DNA from: Streptomyces sp. NBC_01723
GTDB taxonomy: Bacteria; Actinomycetota; Actinomycetes; Streptomycetales; Streptomycetaceae
DNA length: 64,000 nucleotides
Direction of reading: 5' to 3'
Assembly: GCF_036246005.1 (NCBI RefSeq)
Contig: NZ_CP109171.1
Coordinates: forward strand, 1,414,001-1,478,000
Positions 21,252 to 32,379 of the stretch are shown piece by piece. The first letter of the stretch is position 1; the number at the start of each line of letters is the position of its first letter. Below the pieces are notes generated by a model, which saw nothing but the letters and a program-made list of their open reading frames with translations, was not told where the DNA came from and searched no databases. A program made the translations under genes and the position numbers.

Positions 21252-23042
21252 TCACGCCTCCTTCGGGTCGACGGGGCCGGCGGCGGGACGGGAGGGACGG
21301 CGGGTGCGGCGCAGCGGCGGCTTGGCGCCCAGGCTCTTCGGGTCGAGGCCGGACCACTTGTGACCGCTCGCGAAGAACTTGCGGCGGGCCATCAGCGTCA
21401 GCAGCGGCTTGGTGAAGAGGAACACCACCACCACGTCGAGCAGGGTGGTCAGACCCAGCGTGAACGCGAAGCCCTGCACCTTGCCGACGGTGACGATGAA
21501 GAGCACCGCGGCGGCGAGGAACGACACGAAGTCGGAGACCAGGATGGTGCGCCGGGCGCGCGGCCAGGCCCGCTCGACGGCGGGACGCAGGGTGCGGCCC
21601 TCCCGGATCTCGTCGCGGACGCGTTCGAAGTACACGATGAACGAGTCCGCCGTGATGCCGATGGCGACGATGGCTCCGCAGACGGCCGGCAGGTTCAGCG
21701 CGAAGCCGATGGTCGGGCCGAGCAGCGACATGATCACGTACGTCAGACCCGCGGAGACCAGCAGCGAGGTGACGGCGATGAAGGACAGGCCGCGGTAGTA
21801 GACCAGCAGGTAGAGGACGACCAGCGCGAGGCCGATGGCGCCCGCGATCAGACCCGCCTTGAGCTGCTCACCGCCGAGCGCGGCGGTGACGGTGGTGACG
21901 CTGTCCTCCTTGAAGGTCAGCGGCAGGGCGCCGTAGGACAGCATGTTGGCGAGGCCCTGGGCCTCGTCCTGGTCGAAGTTGCCGGAGATCTCCGCGCTGC
22001 CGCCGGTGAGCGCCTGGCTGACGTACGGGTCGGAGACGACCTCGTTGTCCAGGACGATGGCGAACTGGTTCTGCGGGGACTGGTTCTTCGCCAGCTTGCC
22101 GGTGATGTCGGCGAACTTCTTGCCGCCCTTGTCCGTGAACTTCATGGTCACGGTCCAGCCGGCGCCGGTCTGGGTGTTGAGGACGGCCTCGGACTTGTCG
22201 ATGTCGGTGCCGTCGACCGACGCGGGGCCGAGGACGTACTTCTGCCACTGGCCCTGCGAGTTCTGTCCGCAGGCCACCATCGAGTCGCCGGGCTTGGAGC
22301 CGTCACCGGCCTTGGCGCGGTCGGCGGCGTTCGTGCAGTCCAGCGCCGCGTACTGCTGCTGGAGCTTGGCGTCGCCGGCGGCGCCGCTCGGGGACGGGGA
22401 GGCGCCGTCGGAGGTCTTGGCGGACGGGCTGGGGTCGGCCTTGAGGGCGTCGGACGCGGCGCGGCCCTGGCTGGTGGCGCTCGCCGAGGCGGAGTCGGAG
22501 GGCGTGGAGCTCGCGCCGTCCTTGTCGGTCGCCTTGTCCTGCCCGTCGGTGGCCTTGTCGGTGGCCTTGTCGCTCGCCTTGTCCGAGGGGTTGCCGGTGG
22601 CGCTCGGCGACGGGCTGCCCGTCGCGTTGGCACCGGAGAGCTCGGTGGCTACGACCGGGCGGAAGTACAGCTTGGCGGTGGTGCCGACCTGCTGGCGGGC
22701 TTCCTCGGAGTTCGTCCCCTTGGGGATGTTGACGATGATGTTCCGGTCGCCCTGAGTCTGGACCTCGGACTCGGAGACACCCAGACCATTGACACGGCGC
22801 TCCATGATGTCGACCGCGGTGTCCATGTTGGTCTTGTTGATCGCGGACTCCTGGCCCGCCTCCGGGACCGCCCGGAGTGTGATGCTGGTGCCGCCGGCCA
22901 GGTCGATACCGAGACGCGGAGTCGTGTGTCCGGTGGCGAACATGCCTCCGGTGAGCGCCACGATGGCGATCAGAATCAGGGCCAGCGAGCGCCCGGGCTT
23001 ACTCGGAGCGCTCGCATTCTTTCCCTTTTTAGGTGCTACCAC
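21252..23042 (-). CDS. secD: protein translocase subunit SecD
   Basis: A 596-residue SecD from a GTG at 23042. The N-terminal helix (19-38), GIDLAGGTSITL motif, the P1 domain and the five-helix C-terminal block with ADSFIVYFERVRDE are present. Between about residues 134 and 227 there is a Ser/Asp/Lys/Ala-rich low-complexity insert (repeats such as SDKATDKATD) that breaks the extracytoplasmic P1 region; E. coli SecD has none. SecD forms a complex with SecF and YajC, whose genes flank it. Confidence 0.97.
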   Translation of the reverse strand: MVAPKKGKNASAPSKPGRSLALILIAIVALTGGMFATGHTTPRLGIDLAGGTSITLRAVPEAGQESAINKTNMDTAVDIMERRVNGLGVSESEVQTQGDRNIIVNIPKGTNSEEARQQVGTTAKLYFRPVVATELSGANATGSPSPSATGNPSDKASDKATDKATDGQDKATDKDGASSTPSDSASASATSQGRAASDALKADPSPSAKTSDGASPSPSGAAGDAKLQQQYAALDCTNAADRAKAGDGSKPGDSMVACGQNSQGQWQKYVLGPASVDGTDIDKSEAVLNTQTGAGWTVTMKFTDKGGKKFADITGKLAKNQSPQNQFAIVLDNEVVSDPYVSQALTGGSAEISGNFDQDEAQGLANMLSYGALPLTFKEDSVTTVTAALGGEQLKAGLIAGAIGLALVVLYLLVYYRGLSFIAVTSLLVSAGLTYVIMSLLGPTIGFALNLPAVCGAIVAIGITADSFIVYFERVRDEIREGRTLRPAVERAWPRARRTILVSDFVSFLAAAVLFIVTVGKVQGFAFTLGLTTLLDVVVVFLFTKPLLTLMARRKFFASGHKWSGLDPKSLGAKPPLRRTRRPSRPAAGPVDPKEA

Positions 23043-23136
23043 CTTTGCGTACTCCCTCTCGGGCCGCTTCGCGCCGGGGAGGCGTCACCCGCGGCCATCA
23101 CATGGTGTCCGGATCCGTGCGAGCCACGCGTCACAC

Positions 23137-23175
23137 GGGGTGCGCGGGGACGTCCTGGACGTCTCCGCGCACCCC
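23137..23175 (-). terminator. hairpin between yajC and secD
   Basis: A 17-pair stem with one G-U pair and a 5-base loop spans most of the 143-base gap; the left arm begins GGGGTGCGCGG. It lies 11 bases after the yajC stop on the minus strand. It could end some yajC transcripts or act as a processing site that sets yajC and secDF levels apart. Confidence 0.6.
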
Positions 23176-23185
23176 GGGGCACGGC

Positions 23186-23692
23186 TTACTTCGCCTCGGA
23201 ACCGCCGTCGGACTTCTTCGCCTGCTCGTCGGCCTTCGCCTCGGCGGGCGCGGCGTCGACCGTCGGCTCGCCGGCCGGCTCGTCGGCCGTGTCCTTCTTG
23301 CCGAGGTCGACGGGCTGGTCGTCGGAGGCGGCGTCGGTGGCGGCGTCGGACTCGGTGAGGGAGGAGGCGTCGTCCGGGACGACGTCGGCGTCCGACTTCA
23401 GGTCGTGCTCGATGCCGTGGACGATGCGGTTGTACTCGTCGTCGGTCAGGACGGCACCGATGCTGTTCTTGGCGAAGAGCAGGTCGACACCCGGACCGGC
23501 GTCGAGGAGGACCGTGTCGTCGTTGACCTCCTTGACGGTGGCGTACATGCCCCCGATGGTGCGGACACCGGATCCGGGCTGCATCTCGTTCCGCATGTTG
23601 GCGGCCTGCTGCTGCTTCTTCTTCGCCGACCGGGTCATCAGGAACATGGCCCCGATGAGCACGATGAACGGGAGGAGGGTCACGAGACTCAC
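23186..23692 (-). CDS. yajC: preprotein translocase subunit YajC
   Basis: A 168-residue protein from a GTG at 23692. One N-terminal membrane helix (residues 3-20) is followed by the basic stretch SAKKKQQQ and the small YajC domain (MQPGSGVRTIGGMYATVKEV). The C-terminal 70 residues are acidic and disordered (Asp, Glu, Ser, Ala) and make it longer than the roughly 110-residue E. coli protein. YajC associates with SecDF, encoded next. Confidence 0.95.
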   Translation of the reverse strand: MSLVTLLPFIVLIGAMFLMTRSAKKKQQQAANMRNEMQPGSGVRTIGGMYATVKEVNDDTVLLDAGPGVDLLFAKNSIGAVLTDDEYNRIVHGIEHDLKSDADVVPDDASSLTESDAATDAASDDQPVDLGKKDTADEPAGEPTVDAAPAEAKADEQAKKSDGGSEAK

Positions 23693-23867
23693 GGGTCGGT
23701 ACTTCCTTCACACGACCGCGATGGTGAGCGGCCTGATGGTTGGGGGTGTGTACGCCGCCGACAAGGGCGGCATCGGCGGAGTCTAAGCGAGTCCGCGCGC
23801 ATGGAACAACGCTCAGCATGGCACTGGGGTTCCTGCTCGGGCGAATGCCCTCGTCGTGACGGGGACG

Positions 23868-24965
<1,098 letters not shown>

Positions 24966-24996
24966 GTGGTGTGCCTCGGGGGTCGGTGGTGGCGGT

Positions 24997-25602
24997 TCAG
25001 CGGGCGCGGTTCAGGGTCTGGAGGGCCGCCTTCAGCAGTTGCCCCACCTGGGGCGTGCCCCCGGCGGCCTCGGCCTGGGGGGTCACGGCGGACACGGCCT
25101 CGTCGGCCTCGCGGGTCGCGTACCCGAGGCCGATCAGGGCGGCGTGCAGCTGGTCGCGCCAGCCGGTGCTGACGGGGGCTCCGACGGCGGGGGCGCCGAT
25201 GGGCTCGCCGAGGCGGTCCCGCAGCTCCAGCAGCAGCTTCTGCGCGCCCTTCTTGCCGATGCCGGGGACGGCGGTGAGCGCCTTCTCGTCGCCGGTGGAG
25301 ACGGCTCTGCGCAGGGCGTCGGGGCTGTGCACGGCGAGCATCGCCTGGGCCAGGCGGGGGCCGACGCCGCTGGCCGTCTGGAGCAGCTCGAAGACCTGGC
25401 GCTCGTCGTCGTCGGCGAAGCCGTACAGCGTGAGCGAGTCCTCGCGGACGACGAGGGAGGTGGCGAGTTTGGCGGGCTTGCCGAGGCGGAGGGTGGAGAG
25501 GGTGTTCGGCGTGCACTGGACGGCCATGCCGACGCCGCCGACCTCCACCACGGCGGCGTCCGGGGCGAGGGCGGCGACGGTGCCGCTGACGAAGGCGATC
25601 AT
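24997..25602 (-). CDS. ruvA: Holliday junction DNA-binding protein RuvA
   Basis: A 201-residue protein with the N-terminal OB domain ([15 protein letters not shown]), two helix-hairpin-helix motifs ([37 protein letters not shown]) and the C-terminal RuvB-binding domain III. The ATG at 25602 overlaps the ruvC stop (ATGA). The long open frame up to 26232 continues only as a shadow over ruvC. Confidence 0.98.
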   Translation of the reverse strand: MIAFVSGTVAALAPDAAVVEVGGVGMAVQCTPNTLSTLRLGKPAKLATSLVVREDSLTLYGFADDDERQVFELLQTASGVGPRLAQAMLAVHSPDALRRAVSTGDEKALTAVPGIGKKGAQKLLLELRDRLGEPIGAPAVGAPVSTGWRDQLHAALIGLGYATREADEAVSAVTPQAEAAGGTPQVGQLLKAALQTLNRAR

Positions 25603-26174
25603 GCCGTGGTGCCTTTCGACGGGTGAGGGGTGTGCGGGCTCCGGGGGCCGGCCGGGCCCCGGGAGGTGTGCAGAGCGACGGCCTGCTGGAGCCGGTTCTG
25701 CGCGGGGGCGCGCCAGATGTGGCAGATGGCGAGCGCGAGGGCGTCGGCGGCGTCGGCGGGCTTCGGGGGCGCGGAGAGCCGCAGCAGCCGGGTGACCATG
25801 GCGCCGACCTGCGCCTTGTCCGCCCGGCCGCTGCCGGTGACGGCGGCCTTGACCTCGCTGGGGGTGTGCAGGGCGACGGGGATGCCGCGGCGGGAGGCGC
25901 AGAGGATCGCGACGGCGCTGGCCTGGGCGGTGCCCATGACGGTGCGCACGTTGTGCTGGCTGAAGACGCGCTCCACGGCGACGCGGTCCGGCCGGTGCTC
26001 GTCCAGCCACTGCTCGATGCCCTGCTCGACGGCGACCAGCCGGTGGCCGAGGTCGTCGTCCGCGCGGGTGCGGACGACGCCGACGCCGATCATGCTGAGC
26101 GGCCGGCCCGCGACGCCCTCCACGACGCCGACCCCGCAGCGGGTCAGCCCCGGGTCCACCCCCAGAACGCGCAT
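25599..26174 (-). CDS. ruvC: Holliday junction resolvase RuvC
   Basis: A 191-residue endonuclease; the catalytic acidic residues lie in [13 protein letters not shown] (Asp7), [11 protein letters not shown] (Glu near 70) and the C-terminal [12 protein letters not shown] (Asp pair). It is the first gene of ruvC-ruvA-ruvB and follows yebC after a terminator, so a promoter is expected within 26175-26237. Confidence 0.98.
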   Translation of the reverse strand: MRVLGVDPGLTRCGVGVVEGVAGRPLSMIGVGVVRTRADDDLGHRLVAVEQGIEQWLDEHRPDRVAVERVFSQHNVRTVMGTAQASAVAILCASRRGIPVALHTPSEVKAAVTGSGRADKAQVGAMVTRLLRLSAPPKPADAADALALAICHIWRAPAQNRLQQAVALHTSRGPAGPRSPHTPHPSKGTTA

Positions 26175-26237
26175 GCCCGACCCCCCTCTCCTCGATCACC
26201 TGTTTGTGCAGGCTATCGGGTGCCACCGACAAAGCGA

Positions 26238-26268
26238 CGGGCCGACGGGGTGTGTCCCCGTCGGCCCG
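26238..26268 (-). terminator. hairpin between yebC and ruvC
   Basis: A perfect 13-bp stem (CGGGCCGACGGGG and complement) with a 5-base loop starts 15 bases after the yebC stop. It separates the pdx-yebC genes from ruvCAB. Confidence 0.78.
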
Positions 26269-26283
26269 CTGAGCTGGGGCGCG

Positions 26284-27036
26284 TTACGCGTCGACCTTCT
26301 CCATGACCTCGTCGCTCACGTCGAAGTTGGCGAAGACGTTCTGCACGTCGTCGCTGTCCTCCAGGGCGTCGATGAGCCGGAAGATCTTCCGGGCGCCGTC
26401 CTCGTCCAGCTCCACCTGCATGGTGGGGACGAAGTTGGCGTCGGCGGACTCGTAGTCGATGCCGGCGTCCTGGAGGGCGGTGCGGACCGCGACCAGGTCG
26501 GTCGCCTCGCTGAGCACCTCGAAGGACTCGCCGAGGTCGTTGACCTCCTCGGCGCCCGCGTCCAGGACGGCGGCGAGGACGTCGTCCTCACCCAGCTCGC
26601 CCTTGGGGACGATCACGACGCCCTTGCGGTGGAACAGGTACGACACGGAGCCCGGGTCGGCCATGGAGCCGCCGTTGCGGGTCATGGCGACGCGGACGTC
26701 GGAGGCGGCGCGGTTGCGGTTGTCGGTGAGGCACTCGATGAGCACCGCGACGCCGTTCGGCCCGTAGCCCTCGTACATGATCGTCTCGTAGTCGGCGCCG
26801 CCGGCCTCCAGACCACCGCCGCGCTTGACCGCGGAGTCGATGTTCTTGTTGGGCACCGACTGCTTCTTCGCCTTCTGGATGGCGTCGTACAGGGTCGGGT
26901 TGCCCTCGATGTCGACGCCGCCCATGCGGGCCGCGACCTCGATGTTCTTGATCAGCTTCGCGAAGAGCTTGCCGCGCTTGGCGTCGATCACGGCCTTCTT
27001 GTGCTTCGTCGTAGCCCATTTAGAGTGGCCGGACAT
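26284..27036 (-). CDS. yebC: YebC/PmpR family regulatory or translation-rescue protein
   Basis: A 250-residue protein from the ATG at 27036; the start [14 protein letters not shown] is the family hallmark, followed by [17 protein letters not shown] and [11 protein letters not shown]. YebC proteins were described as DNA-binding regulators (PmpR) and more recently as ribosome-associated factors relieving proline stalling, so the role here is left open. Upstream on this strand are pdxT and pdxS, as in other actinobacteria. Confidence 0.95.
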   Translation of the reverse strand: MSGHSKWATTKHKKAVIDAKRGKLFAKLIKNIEVAARMGGVDIEGNPTLYDAIQKAKKQSVPNKNIDSAVKRGGGLEAGGADYETIMYEGYGPNGVAVLIECLTDNRNRAASDVRVAMTRNGGSMADPGSVSYLFHRKGVVIVPKGELGEDDVLAAVLDAGAEEVNDLGESFEVLSEATDLVAVRTALQDAGIDYESADANFVPTMQVELDEDGARKIFRLIDALEDSDDVQNVFANFDVSDEVMEKVDA

Positions 27037-27115
27037 CTGCCTGTCTCCTTCGCGTAACCCGTCTTTGTACGAACTCCCCCAGCGCTTGCGGAGCCTGGGA
27101 GGTACCCGGGGAATC

Positions 27116-27724
27116 CTACAAGGACTCCGCCTCCCGGTTCGCGCGCACCATGTCGGCGAAGAGGCGGTGCACACGGTGGTCGCCGGTCAGCTCCGGGTGG
27201 AAGGACGTCGCCAGCGCGTTGCCCTGGCGGACGGCGACGATGTGGCCCTCGTGCTCGGCGAGCACCTCGGCCGTGGCGCCGACGGACTCCACCCAGGGGG
27301 CGCGGATGAACACGCCCTCCACGGGGTCGCCGGGGACGCCCTCGAGGTCGACGGCCGCCTCGAAGGACTCGTTCTGGCGGCCGAAGGCGTTGCGGCGCAC
27401 GATCATGTCGATGCCGCCGACCGTCTCCTGCCCGGAGCGCGGGTCGAGGATCTTGTCGGCCAGCATGATCATGCCGGCGCAGGTGCCGTAGACGGGCAGA
27501 CCGTTCCGCACGCGCGCGCGGAGGGGCTCCATCACTCCGAAGAGGACGGCCAGCTTCGAGATGGTGGTGGACTCGCCGCCCGGGATGACCAGGCCGTCCA
27601 CCTCGGCGAGCTCCTCGGGGCGCCTGACCGGCCTGGCCACGGCGTCGGCCGCGGCCAGGGCCACGAGGTGCTCCCGTACGTCGCCCTGGAGGGCCAGGAC
27701 GCCGATGACGGGGGTGTCGTTCAT
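27116..27724 (-). CDS. pdxT: pyridoxal 5'-phosphate synthase glutaminase subunit
   Basis: A 202-residue class I glutaminase that feeds ammonia to PdxS. The nucleophile Cys82 lies in GTCAGMIML, the GGESTT oxyanion region at 49-54, and the His-Glu pair in SFHPELTGD completes the triad. It starts 13 bp after pdxS on the same strand. Streptomyces uses this DXP-independent PLP route. Confidence 0.97.
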   Translation of the reverse strand: MNDTPVIGVLALQGDVREHLVALAAADAVARPVRRPEELAEVDGLVIPGGESTTISKLAVLFGVMEPLRARVRNGLPVYGTCAGMIMLADKILDPRSGQETVGGIDMIVRRNAFGRQNESFEAAVDLEGVPGDPVEGVFIRAPWVESVGATAEVLAEHEGHIVAVRQGNALATSFHPELTGDHRVHRLFADMVRANREAESL

Positions 27725-27737
27725 GTGATCAGGTGCC

Positions 27738-28649
27738 TTACCAGCCGCGGTTGGCGTAGCGCTCGGTCTCGGGGAGGGTGTCGCAGTTGATGCCGACCAT
27801 GGCCTCGCCGAGGTTGCGGGAAGTGTCCGCGATGATCTTCGGGTCGTCGTAGAAGGTGGTCGCCTTCACGATGGCGGCGGCGCGCTTGGCCGGGTCGCCG
27901 GACTTGAAGATGCCGGAGCCGACGAAGACGCCCTCGGCGCCGAGCTGGCGCATCAGCGCGGCGTCGGCCGGGGTGGCGACGCCGCCCGCGGAGAAGAGCA
28001 CCACGGGGAGGCGGCCCAGCTCGGAGACCTCCTTGACCAGCTCGTAGGGGGCGCGCAGGTCCTTGGCGGCGGCGTACAGCTCGTTGTTGTCGTAGCCGCG
28101 CAGACGGGCGATCTCGTTCTTGATCTGGCGCAGGTGACGGACGGCCTCGACGACGTTGCCGGTGCCGGCCTCGCCCTTGGAGCGGATCATCGCGGCGCCC
28201 TCGGCGATGCGGCGCAGGGCCTCGCCGAGGTTGGTGGCGCCACAGACGAACGGGGTGGTGAAGGCGAACTTGTCGCTGTGGTTGACCTCGTCGGCCGGGG
28301 TGAGGACCTCGGACTCGTCGATGTAGTCGACGCCGAGGGACTGCAGGACCTGGGCCTCGACGAAGTGGCCGATGCGGGACTTCGCCATCACGGGGATGGA
28401 GACCGCGCCGATGATGCCCTCGATCATGTCCGGGTCGGACATCCGGGCCACGCCGCCGTCCTTGCGGATGTCGGCCGGGACCCGCTCCAGGGCCATGACG
28501 GCGACGGCGCCCGCGTCCTCGGCGATCTTCGCCTGCTCCGGCGTGACGACGTCCATGATCACGCCGCCCTTGAGCTGCTCGGCCATGCCGCGCTTCACGC
28601 GGGCGGTGCCGGTCTCGGGGGCCTGGTTTTCGGAGAGCGTGCTGGACAC
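27738..28649 (-). CDS. pdxS: pyridoxal 5'-phosphate synthase lyase subunit
   Basis: A 303-residue TIM-barrel enzyme that builds PLP from ribose 5-phosphate, glyceraldehyde 3-phosphate and ammonia. MDVVTPEQA (Asp33), [12 protein letters not shown] and the active-site Lys90 in [10 protein letters not shown] are present. The start is GTG at 28649 with GCGAGG upstream; the open frame to 28895 has no family similarity. It forms a pair with pdxT. Confidence 0.97.
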   Translation of the reverse strand: MSSTLSENQAPETGTARVKRGMAEQLKGGVIMDVVTPEQAKIAEDAGAVAVMALERVPADIRKDGGVARMSDPDMIEGIIGAVSIPVMAKSRIGHFVEAQVLQSLGVDYIDESEVLTPADEVNHSDKFAFTTPFVCGATNLGEALRRIAEGAAMIRSKGEAGTGNVVEAVRHLRQIKNEIARLRGYDNNELYAAAKDLRAPYELVKEVSELGRLPVVLFSAGGVATPADAALMRQLGAEGVFVGSGIFKSGDPAKRAAAIVKATTFYDDPKIIADTSRNLGEAMVGINCDTLPETERYANRGW

Positions 28650-28785
28650 GGGTACCTCGCTGAGGGGAAGGGGGTTTGTGCAGCACCGAGGAAACGCGAG
28701 GGGACCAGGCCACAGCAAGGGCCAATGGGAAGCCGGTGGATCGTTTTGGCGCGGGCGGCGACGGAAGCGGGCAAGCGGCGACGGC

Positions 28786-29328
28786 TCAGGCGGCCCGGTC
28801 AACCAGGGCCGCCGGCGGCTCGTCGTCCATCTCGAAGGCGAGCGGGAAGGGGGCGTGGCCCGCGAGGCGGAACCAGCGGACCTTGCGGTGCTCACGCAGC
28901 CGGCGGGCCGCGCCCACCGCGTCGTTGTGGAAGCGCCGGGCCATCGGGACCCGCCGTACGGCCTCGGCCAGCTCGTGCGCCGTCTCCTCTCCCCCGGGTG
29001 CCTCGCGCAACACGTCGACCTGCGGCGGATCGGCGAAGACGGCCCGCAGAGCCTGGCTCAGCTCGCTCTCGGCCACCTCCCGCAGCTCCTCCTCGGCCTG
29101 CCGGGCGGCGTGCGTGGCCTCGTACAGCACCATGGAGGCGGCCGGGTCGAGCACGCCCGAGGTGGCGAGTTCCTGGGCGACGGAGGCTCTGCGCAGCAAC
29201 TGCGCGTCGAGGGCGGCGCGGGCGGCGTCGATCCGGGCGTGCAGCCGGTCGAGCCGTCCCGCCGTCCAGCTGAGATACAGGCCGACGGCGACGAGGACGA
29301 CCAGGATCCAGATCAGGGTTGCGGTCAC
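28786..29328 (-). CDS. LemA-like membrane protein
   Basis: About 180 residues from a GTG at 29328 (AGGG nine bases before); a TTG at 29337 is also possible. A single N-terminal membrane helix (4-22) is followed by a long helical region, and the segment [19 protein letters not shown] resembles the YNxAVxxYN signature of LemA proteins. The C-terminus ends with a Pro-rich FEMDDEPP. LemA function is unknown. It lies between the PIM-synthesis genes and pdxS. Confidence 0.72.
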   Translation of the reverse strand: MTATLIWILVVLVAVGLYLSWTAGRLDRLHARIDAARAALDAQLLRRASVAQELATSGVLDPAASMVLYEATHAARQAEEELREVAESELSQALRAVFADPPQVDVLREAPGGEETAHELAEAVRRVPMARRFHNDAVGAARRLREHRKVRWFRLAGHAPFPLAFEMDDEPPAALVDRAA

Positions 29329-29359
29329 GGGCCGCAACCCTATCGGTGGGGCCGGCCGG

Positions 29360-30523
29360 TCAGTCCCGGGCCAGCCCGAAGCGTGCCCTGAGCCCGGTCG
29401 CCCGCTCGTCGGCCGCCACCGCCGCGGCGCCCGCCGTCACCGTCTCGTAGACGGAGAGGATGTCCGCGCCGACCGTGGACCAGTCGAAGCGCCGTACGTG
29501 GGCGCTGCCCCGCTCCCGCAGCGCGGCGCGGCGCTCCGGGTCGGCGAGCAGCCGCACCGCGGCGTCGGCCAGCGCGTCGGCGTCCTCGTTGGGGAACAGC
29601 TCGCCCGCCGCGCCCCGGTCGAGGACCTGGGCGAAGGCGTCCAGGTCGGAGGCGAGGACGGGGGCACCGGCCGACATGGCCTCGACGAGGATGATGCCGA
29701 AGCTCTCGCCGCCGGTGTTGGGCGCCACGTACAGGTCGACGCTGCGCAGGAAGCGGGCCTTGTCCTCGTCGCTGACCATGCCGAGGAACTCCACCCGGGA
29801 GCGCAGTTCCTTCGGCAGGCTCTCGACGGCCTCCTCCTCGTCGCCGCGCCCGGCGACCAGCAGCCGGGTCTGCGGACGGGCGGCGAGGATCTTCGGCAGG
29901 GCCCGCATCAGCACCGGCAGCCCCTTGCGGGATTCGTCGATGCGCCCCATGAAGCCGATCGTGTCGCCCTGCCACTCGGACTTGGGCTCGGCGCCGGCGA
30001 AGAAGTCGACGTCGACGCCGTTGGGGATGACGACCGCGTCCCCGCCGAGGTGCTCGACGAGGGTGCGGCGGGCGTACTCGCTCACCGCGATCCGGGCGCT
30101 GATCTTCTCCAGGGCGGCCTGGAGGATCGAGTACGCGGCGATCATCGCGCGGGAGCGCGGGTTGGACGTGTGGAAGGTGGCCACGATCGGGCCCTGCGCC
30201 GCCCAGCAGGTGAGCAGGCCCAGCGAGGGCGAGGTCGGCTCGTGGATGTGGATGACGTCGAAGGCGCCGTCGTGCAGCCAGCGCCGCACCCGGGCGGCCG
30301 AGAGGAAGCCGAAGTTCAGCCGGGCCACCGAGCCGTTGTACGGCACCGGCACGGCGCGCCCGGCGGAGACGACGTACGGGGGCAGGGGCGTTTCGTCGTC
30401 CGCGGGGGCGAGGACGGACACCTCGTGGCCCAGGCGGACGAAGTACTCGGCGAGGTCCCGGATGTGGAACTGGACGCCGCCGGGCACGTCCCAGGAGTAC
30501 GGGCAGACGATGCCGATCCTCAC
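29360..30523 (-). CDS. pimA: GT4 glycosyltransferase, phosphatidylinositol mannosyltransferase PimA type
   Basis: A 387-residue GT-B enzyme from a GTG at 30523 that overlaps the acyltransferase stop (GTGA). The N-terminal domain has the PYSWDVPGGVQFHIRDLAE donor/acceptor loop and IHIHEPTSPSLG; the C-terminal domain has GRIDESRKGL and GGESFGIILVEAMSAG. PimA transfers the first mannose from GDP-mannose to phosphatidyl-myo-inositol at the cytoplasmic face. The gene order pgsA-acyltransferase-pimA is that of mycobacteria, which supports the specific call. Confidence 0.9.
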   Translation of the reverse strand: MRIGIVCPYSWDVPGGVQFHIRDLAEYFVRLGHEVSVLAPADDETPLPPYVVSAGRAVPVPYNGSVARLNFGFLSAARVRRWLHDGAFDVIHIHEPTSPSLGLLTCWAAQGPIVATFHTSNPRSRAMIAAYSILQAALEKISARIAVSEYARRTLVEHLGGDAVVIPNGVDVDFFAGAEPKSEWQGDTIGFMGRIDESRKGLPVLMRALPKILAARPQTRLLVAGRGDEEEAVESLPKELRSRVEFLGMVSDEDKARFLRSVDLYVAPNTGGESFGIILVEAMSAGAPVLASDLDAFAQVLDRGAAGELFPNEDADALADAAVRLLADPERRAALRERGSAHVRRFDWSTVGADILSVYETVTAGAAAVAADERATGLRARFGLARD

Positions 30524-31452
30524 GAGGCGCCCCGTCCGTCGGCCGCCGCGGGTGCCTTGGCGGGGTCGAGGTCCTTCAGCCACAAGCGCTGGAGCATGTG
30601 CCAGTCCTCCGGGTGGTCGGCGATCCCCGTGGCGAAGGCGTCGGCCAGCGCCTGTGTCATGACGGACGTCTTCTCGGCCCGGGTGCCTGACTCCGGGACC
30701 GCGACCGGCGGGTGCACCCGGCCGCGCATGATCGGTGAGTCGTCGTACCAGAGCGTCACCGGCAGCAGCCGCGCGCCGGTCTGCTGGGCGAGCAGGGCTG
30801 GTCCGGCCGGCATGCGGGCCGTCTCGCCGAAGAAGTCGACCTCCACGCCGGAGGCGGACAGGTCGCGGTCGGCGACCAGGCAGACCAGGCCGCCGTCGCG
30901 CAGCCGCCTGGCCAGGGTGCCGAACGCGGCGCCGCCGCTGTGCGGGAGCACCTCCATGCCGAGGGACTCGCGGTAGGCGACGAAACGGTCGTACAGGGTC
31001 TCCGGCTTGAGCCGCTCGGCGACCGTGGTGAAGGGGATGCCCAGTTTCGTGGTGACCCAGGCGCCCGCGAGGTCCCAGTTGGCCAGGTGCGGCAGGGCGA
31101 GGATCACGCCCTTTCCGGCGTCCATGCCGTCGGTGAGGTGGTGCAGGTCCTTGGCGGTGAAGCCGGACTCGATCCGCTCGGTGCTCCACGCCGGGAGCCG
31201 GAAGGACTCCATCCAGTAGCGCAGGTACGAGCGCATGCCCGCGCGCGAGAGGGCGGCGAGGCGTTCCGGGCCGGCACCCGGCACCACGCGCGCGTAGTTG
31301 CTCTCCAGGCGCCGCACGCCCGCGCCGCGCTGCTTCCAGGCCAGGTCCGCGACGGTGCGCCCGAGCCGTACGGCGGCCGGTTCGGGGAGCTTCTTCACGG
31401 TGCTCCAGCCGGCGCCGTACAGGGCGTCGGTCAGCCGGTCGCGAGCGCTCAC
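30520..31452 (-). CDS. phosphatidylinositol mannoside acyltransferase (LpxL/HtrB fold)
   Basis: A 310-residue membrane-associated acyltransferase from a GTG at 31452 that overlaps the pgsA stop (GTGA). The HX4D catalytic motif is HLANWD; the LVCLVADRDLSASGVEVDFFGE and RMPAGPALLAQQTGARLLPV segments are typical of the family. Between pgsA and pimA it should acylate a mannose of PIM1/PIM2, like mycobacterial PatA. The substrate is inferred from context. Confidence 0.88.
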   Translation of the reverse strand: MSARDRLTDALYGAGWSTVKKLPEPAAVRLGRTVADLAWKQRGAGVRRLESNYARVVPGAGPERLAALSRAGMRSYLRYWMESFRLPAWSTERIESGFTAKDLHHLTDGMDAGKGVILALPHLANWDLAGAWVTTKLGIPFTTVAERLKPETLYDRFVAYRESLGMEVLPHSGGAAFGTLARRLRDGGLVCLVADRDLSASGVEVDFFGETARMPAGPALLAQQTGARLLPVTLWYDDSPIMRGRVHPPVAVPESGTRAEKTSVMTQALADAFATGIADHPEDWHMLQRLWLKDLDPAKAPAAADGRGAS

Positions 31453-32117
31453 TTGGCCGCCTCGGTGCCCTGGCTCTCCTGCGCGGCGGCGTCGGCCTCG
31501 GCGGCCTCCCGGCGGACCGTGACGACCCGCTGGACGAGCGTGACGAGGCTGCCGACGGCGACGATCCACAGGGCGATCGGCAGGAGGTACTGGATGCCGG
31601 GGACACCGAACTTGTGCAGGCCCGCGAGTCCGGCCGCGACCAGGGAGACGACGAGCCGCTCGGCCCGCTCGACCAGGCCGTTGACGGCGACCGGCAGACC
31701 GATCGACTCGCCGCGCGCCTTGGTGTACGACACCACCTGGCCGCTGGCCAGGCAGAAGATCGACACCGCGCACAGGATGTTGTCGTCGCCGGCGCCCGCG
31801 TACCAGAGGGCGAACCCGCCGAAGATGGCGCCGTCGGCGACCCGGTCCAGGGTGGAGTCCAGGAACGCGCCCCAGCGGCTGGAGCGGCCGAGCTGGCGGG
31901 CCATGTTGCCGTCGACGAGGTCCGAGAAGACGAAGAGCGTGATCACCACCGTGCCCCAGAAGAACTCACCCATGGGGTAGAAGACCAGCGCACCCGCGAC
32001 CACGCCGGCGGTGCCGAGGAGCGTGACCGTGTCCGGGCTGACCCCCCGGCGGATGAGAAACGCGGCGAACGGTGTGAGGACACGCGTGAAGAATGCACGC
32101 GCGTACTTGTTCAGCAT
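31449..32117 (-). CDS. pgsA: phosphatidylinositol phosphate synthase (CDP-alcohol phosphatidyltransferase)
   Basis: A 222-residue membrane enzyme. The eight-residue-spaced motif D-x2-DG-x2-AR-x8-G-x3-D-x3-D is complete in DLVDGNMARQLG...GAFLDSTLD. In actinobacteria this protein makes PI-phosphate from CDP-diacylglycerol and inositol 3-phosphate. It is the first gene of the PIM unit, and a promoter should lie in the 262-base divergent gap with the EF-G-like gene. Confidence 0.92.
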   Translation of the reverse strand: MLNKYARAFFTRVLTPFAAFLIRRGVSPDTVTLLGTAGVVAGALVFYPMGEFFWGTVVITLFVFSDLVDGNMARQLGRSSRWGAFLDSTLDRVADGAIFGGFALWYAGAGDDNILCAVSIFCLASGQVVSYTKARGESIGLPVAVNGLVERAERLVVSLVAAGLAGLHKFGVPGIQYLLPIALWIVAVGSLVTLVQRVVTVRREAAEADAAAQESQGTEAAK

Positions 32118-32379
32118 GGCCTTCCCGACGGTCGCTGTGGCCGCGGCCCCTGCTGGCCACCGGCTGGCCCATCGTAGTCACGCGCGCGCGTGGGCGGGGG
32201 CCGGGCACCCGGACCCAGCGTCCCGGCGGCCGGTGGGCGGTGGGATCGGGTCCTTCGTATGGACGCGGCGTGAAGGGAGTGGAAAGCTCGAAGGACCGCG
32301 GGCGTCGCCGGAGCCGCCAGTGCACGCGGTCCCGCGTGTCCGCGCCCACAGGGACCTCACCGTGCACGGGAGGCAGGAC

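Noticed and set aside
21234..23786. 850-codon open frame on the plus strand
   Set aside because: Shadow of secD and yajC on the other strand; product is low-complexity.
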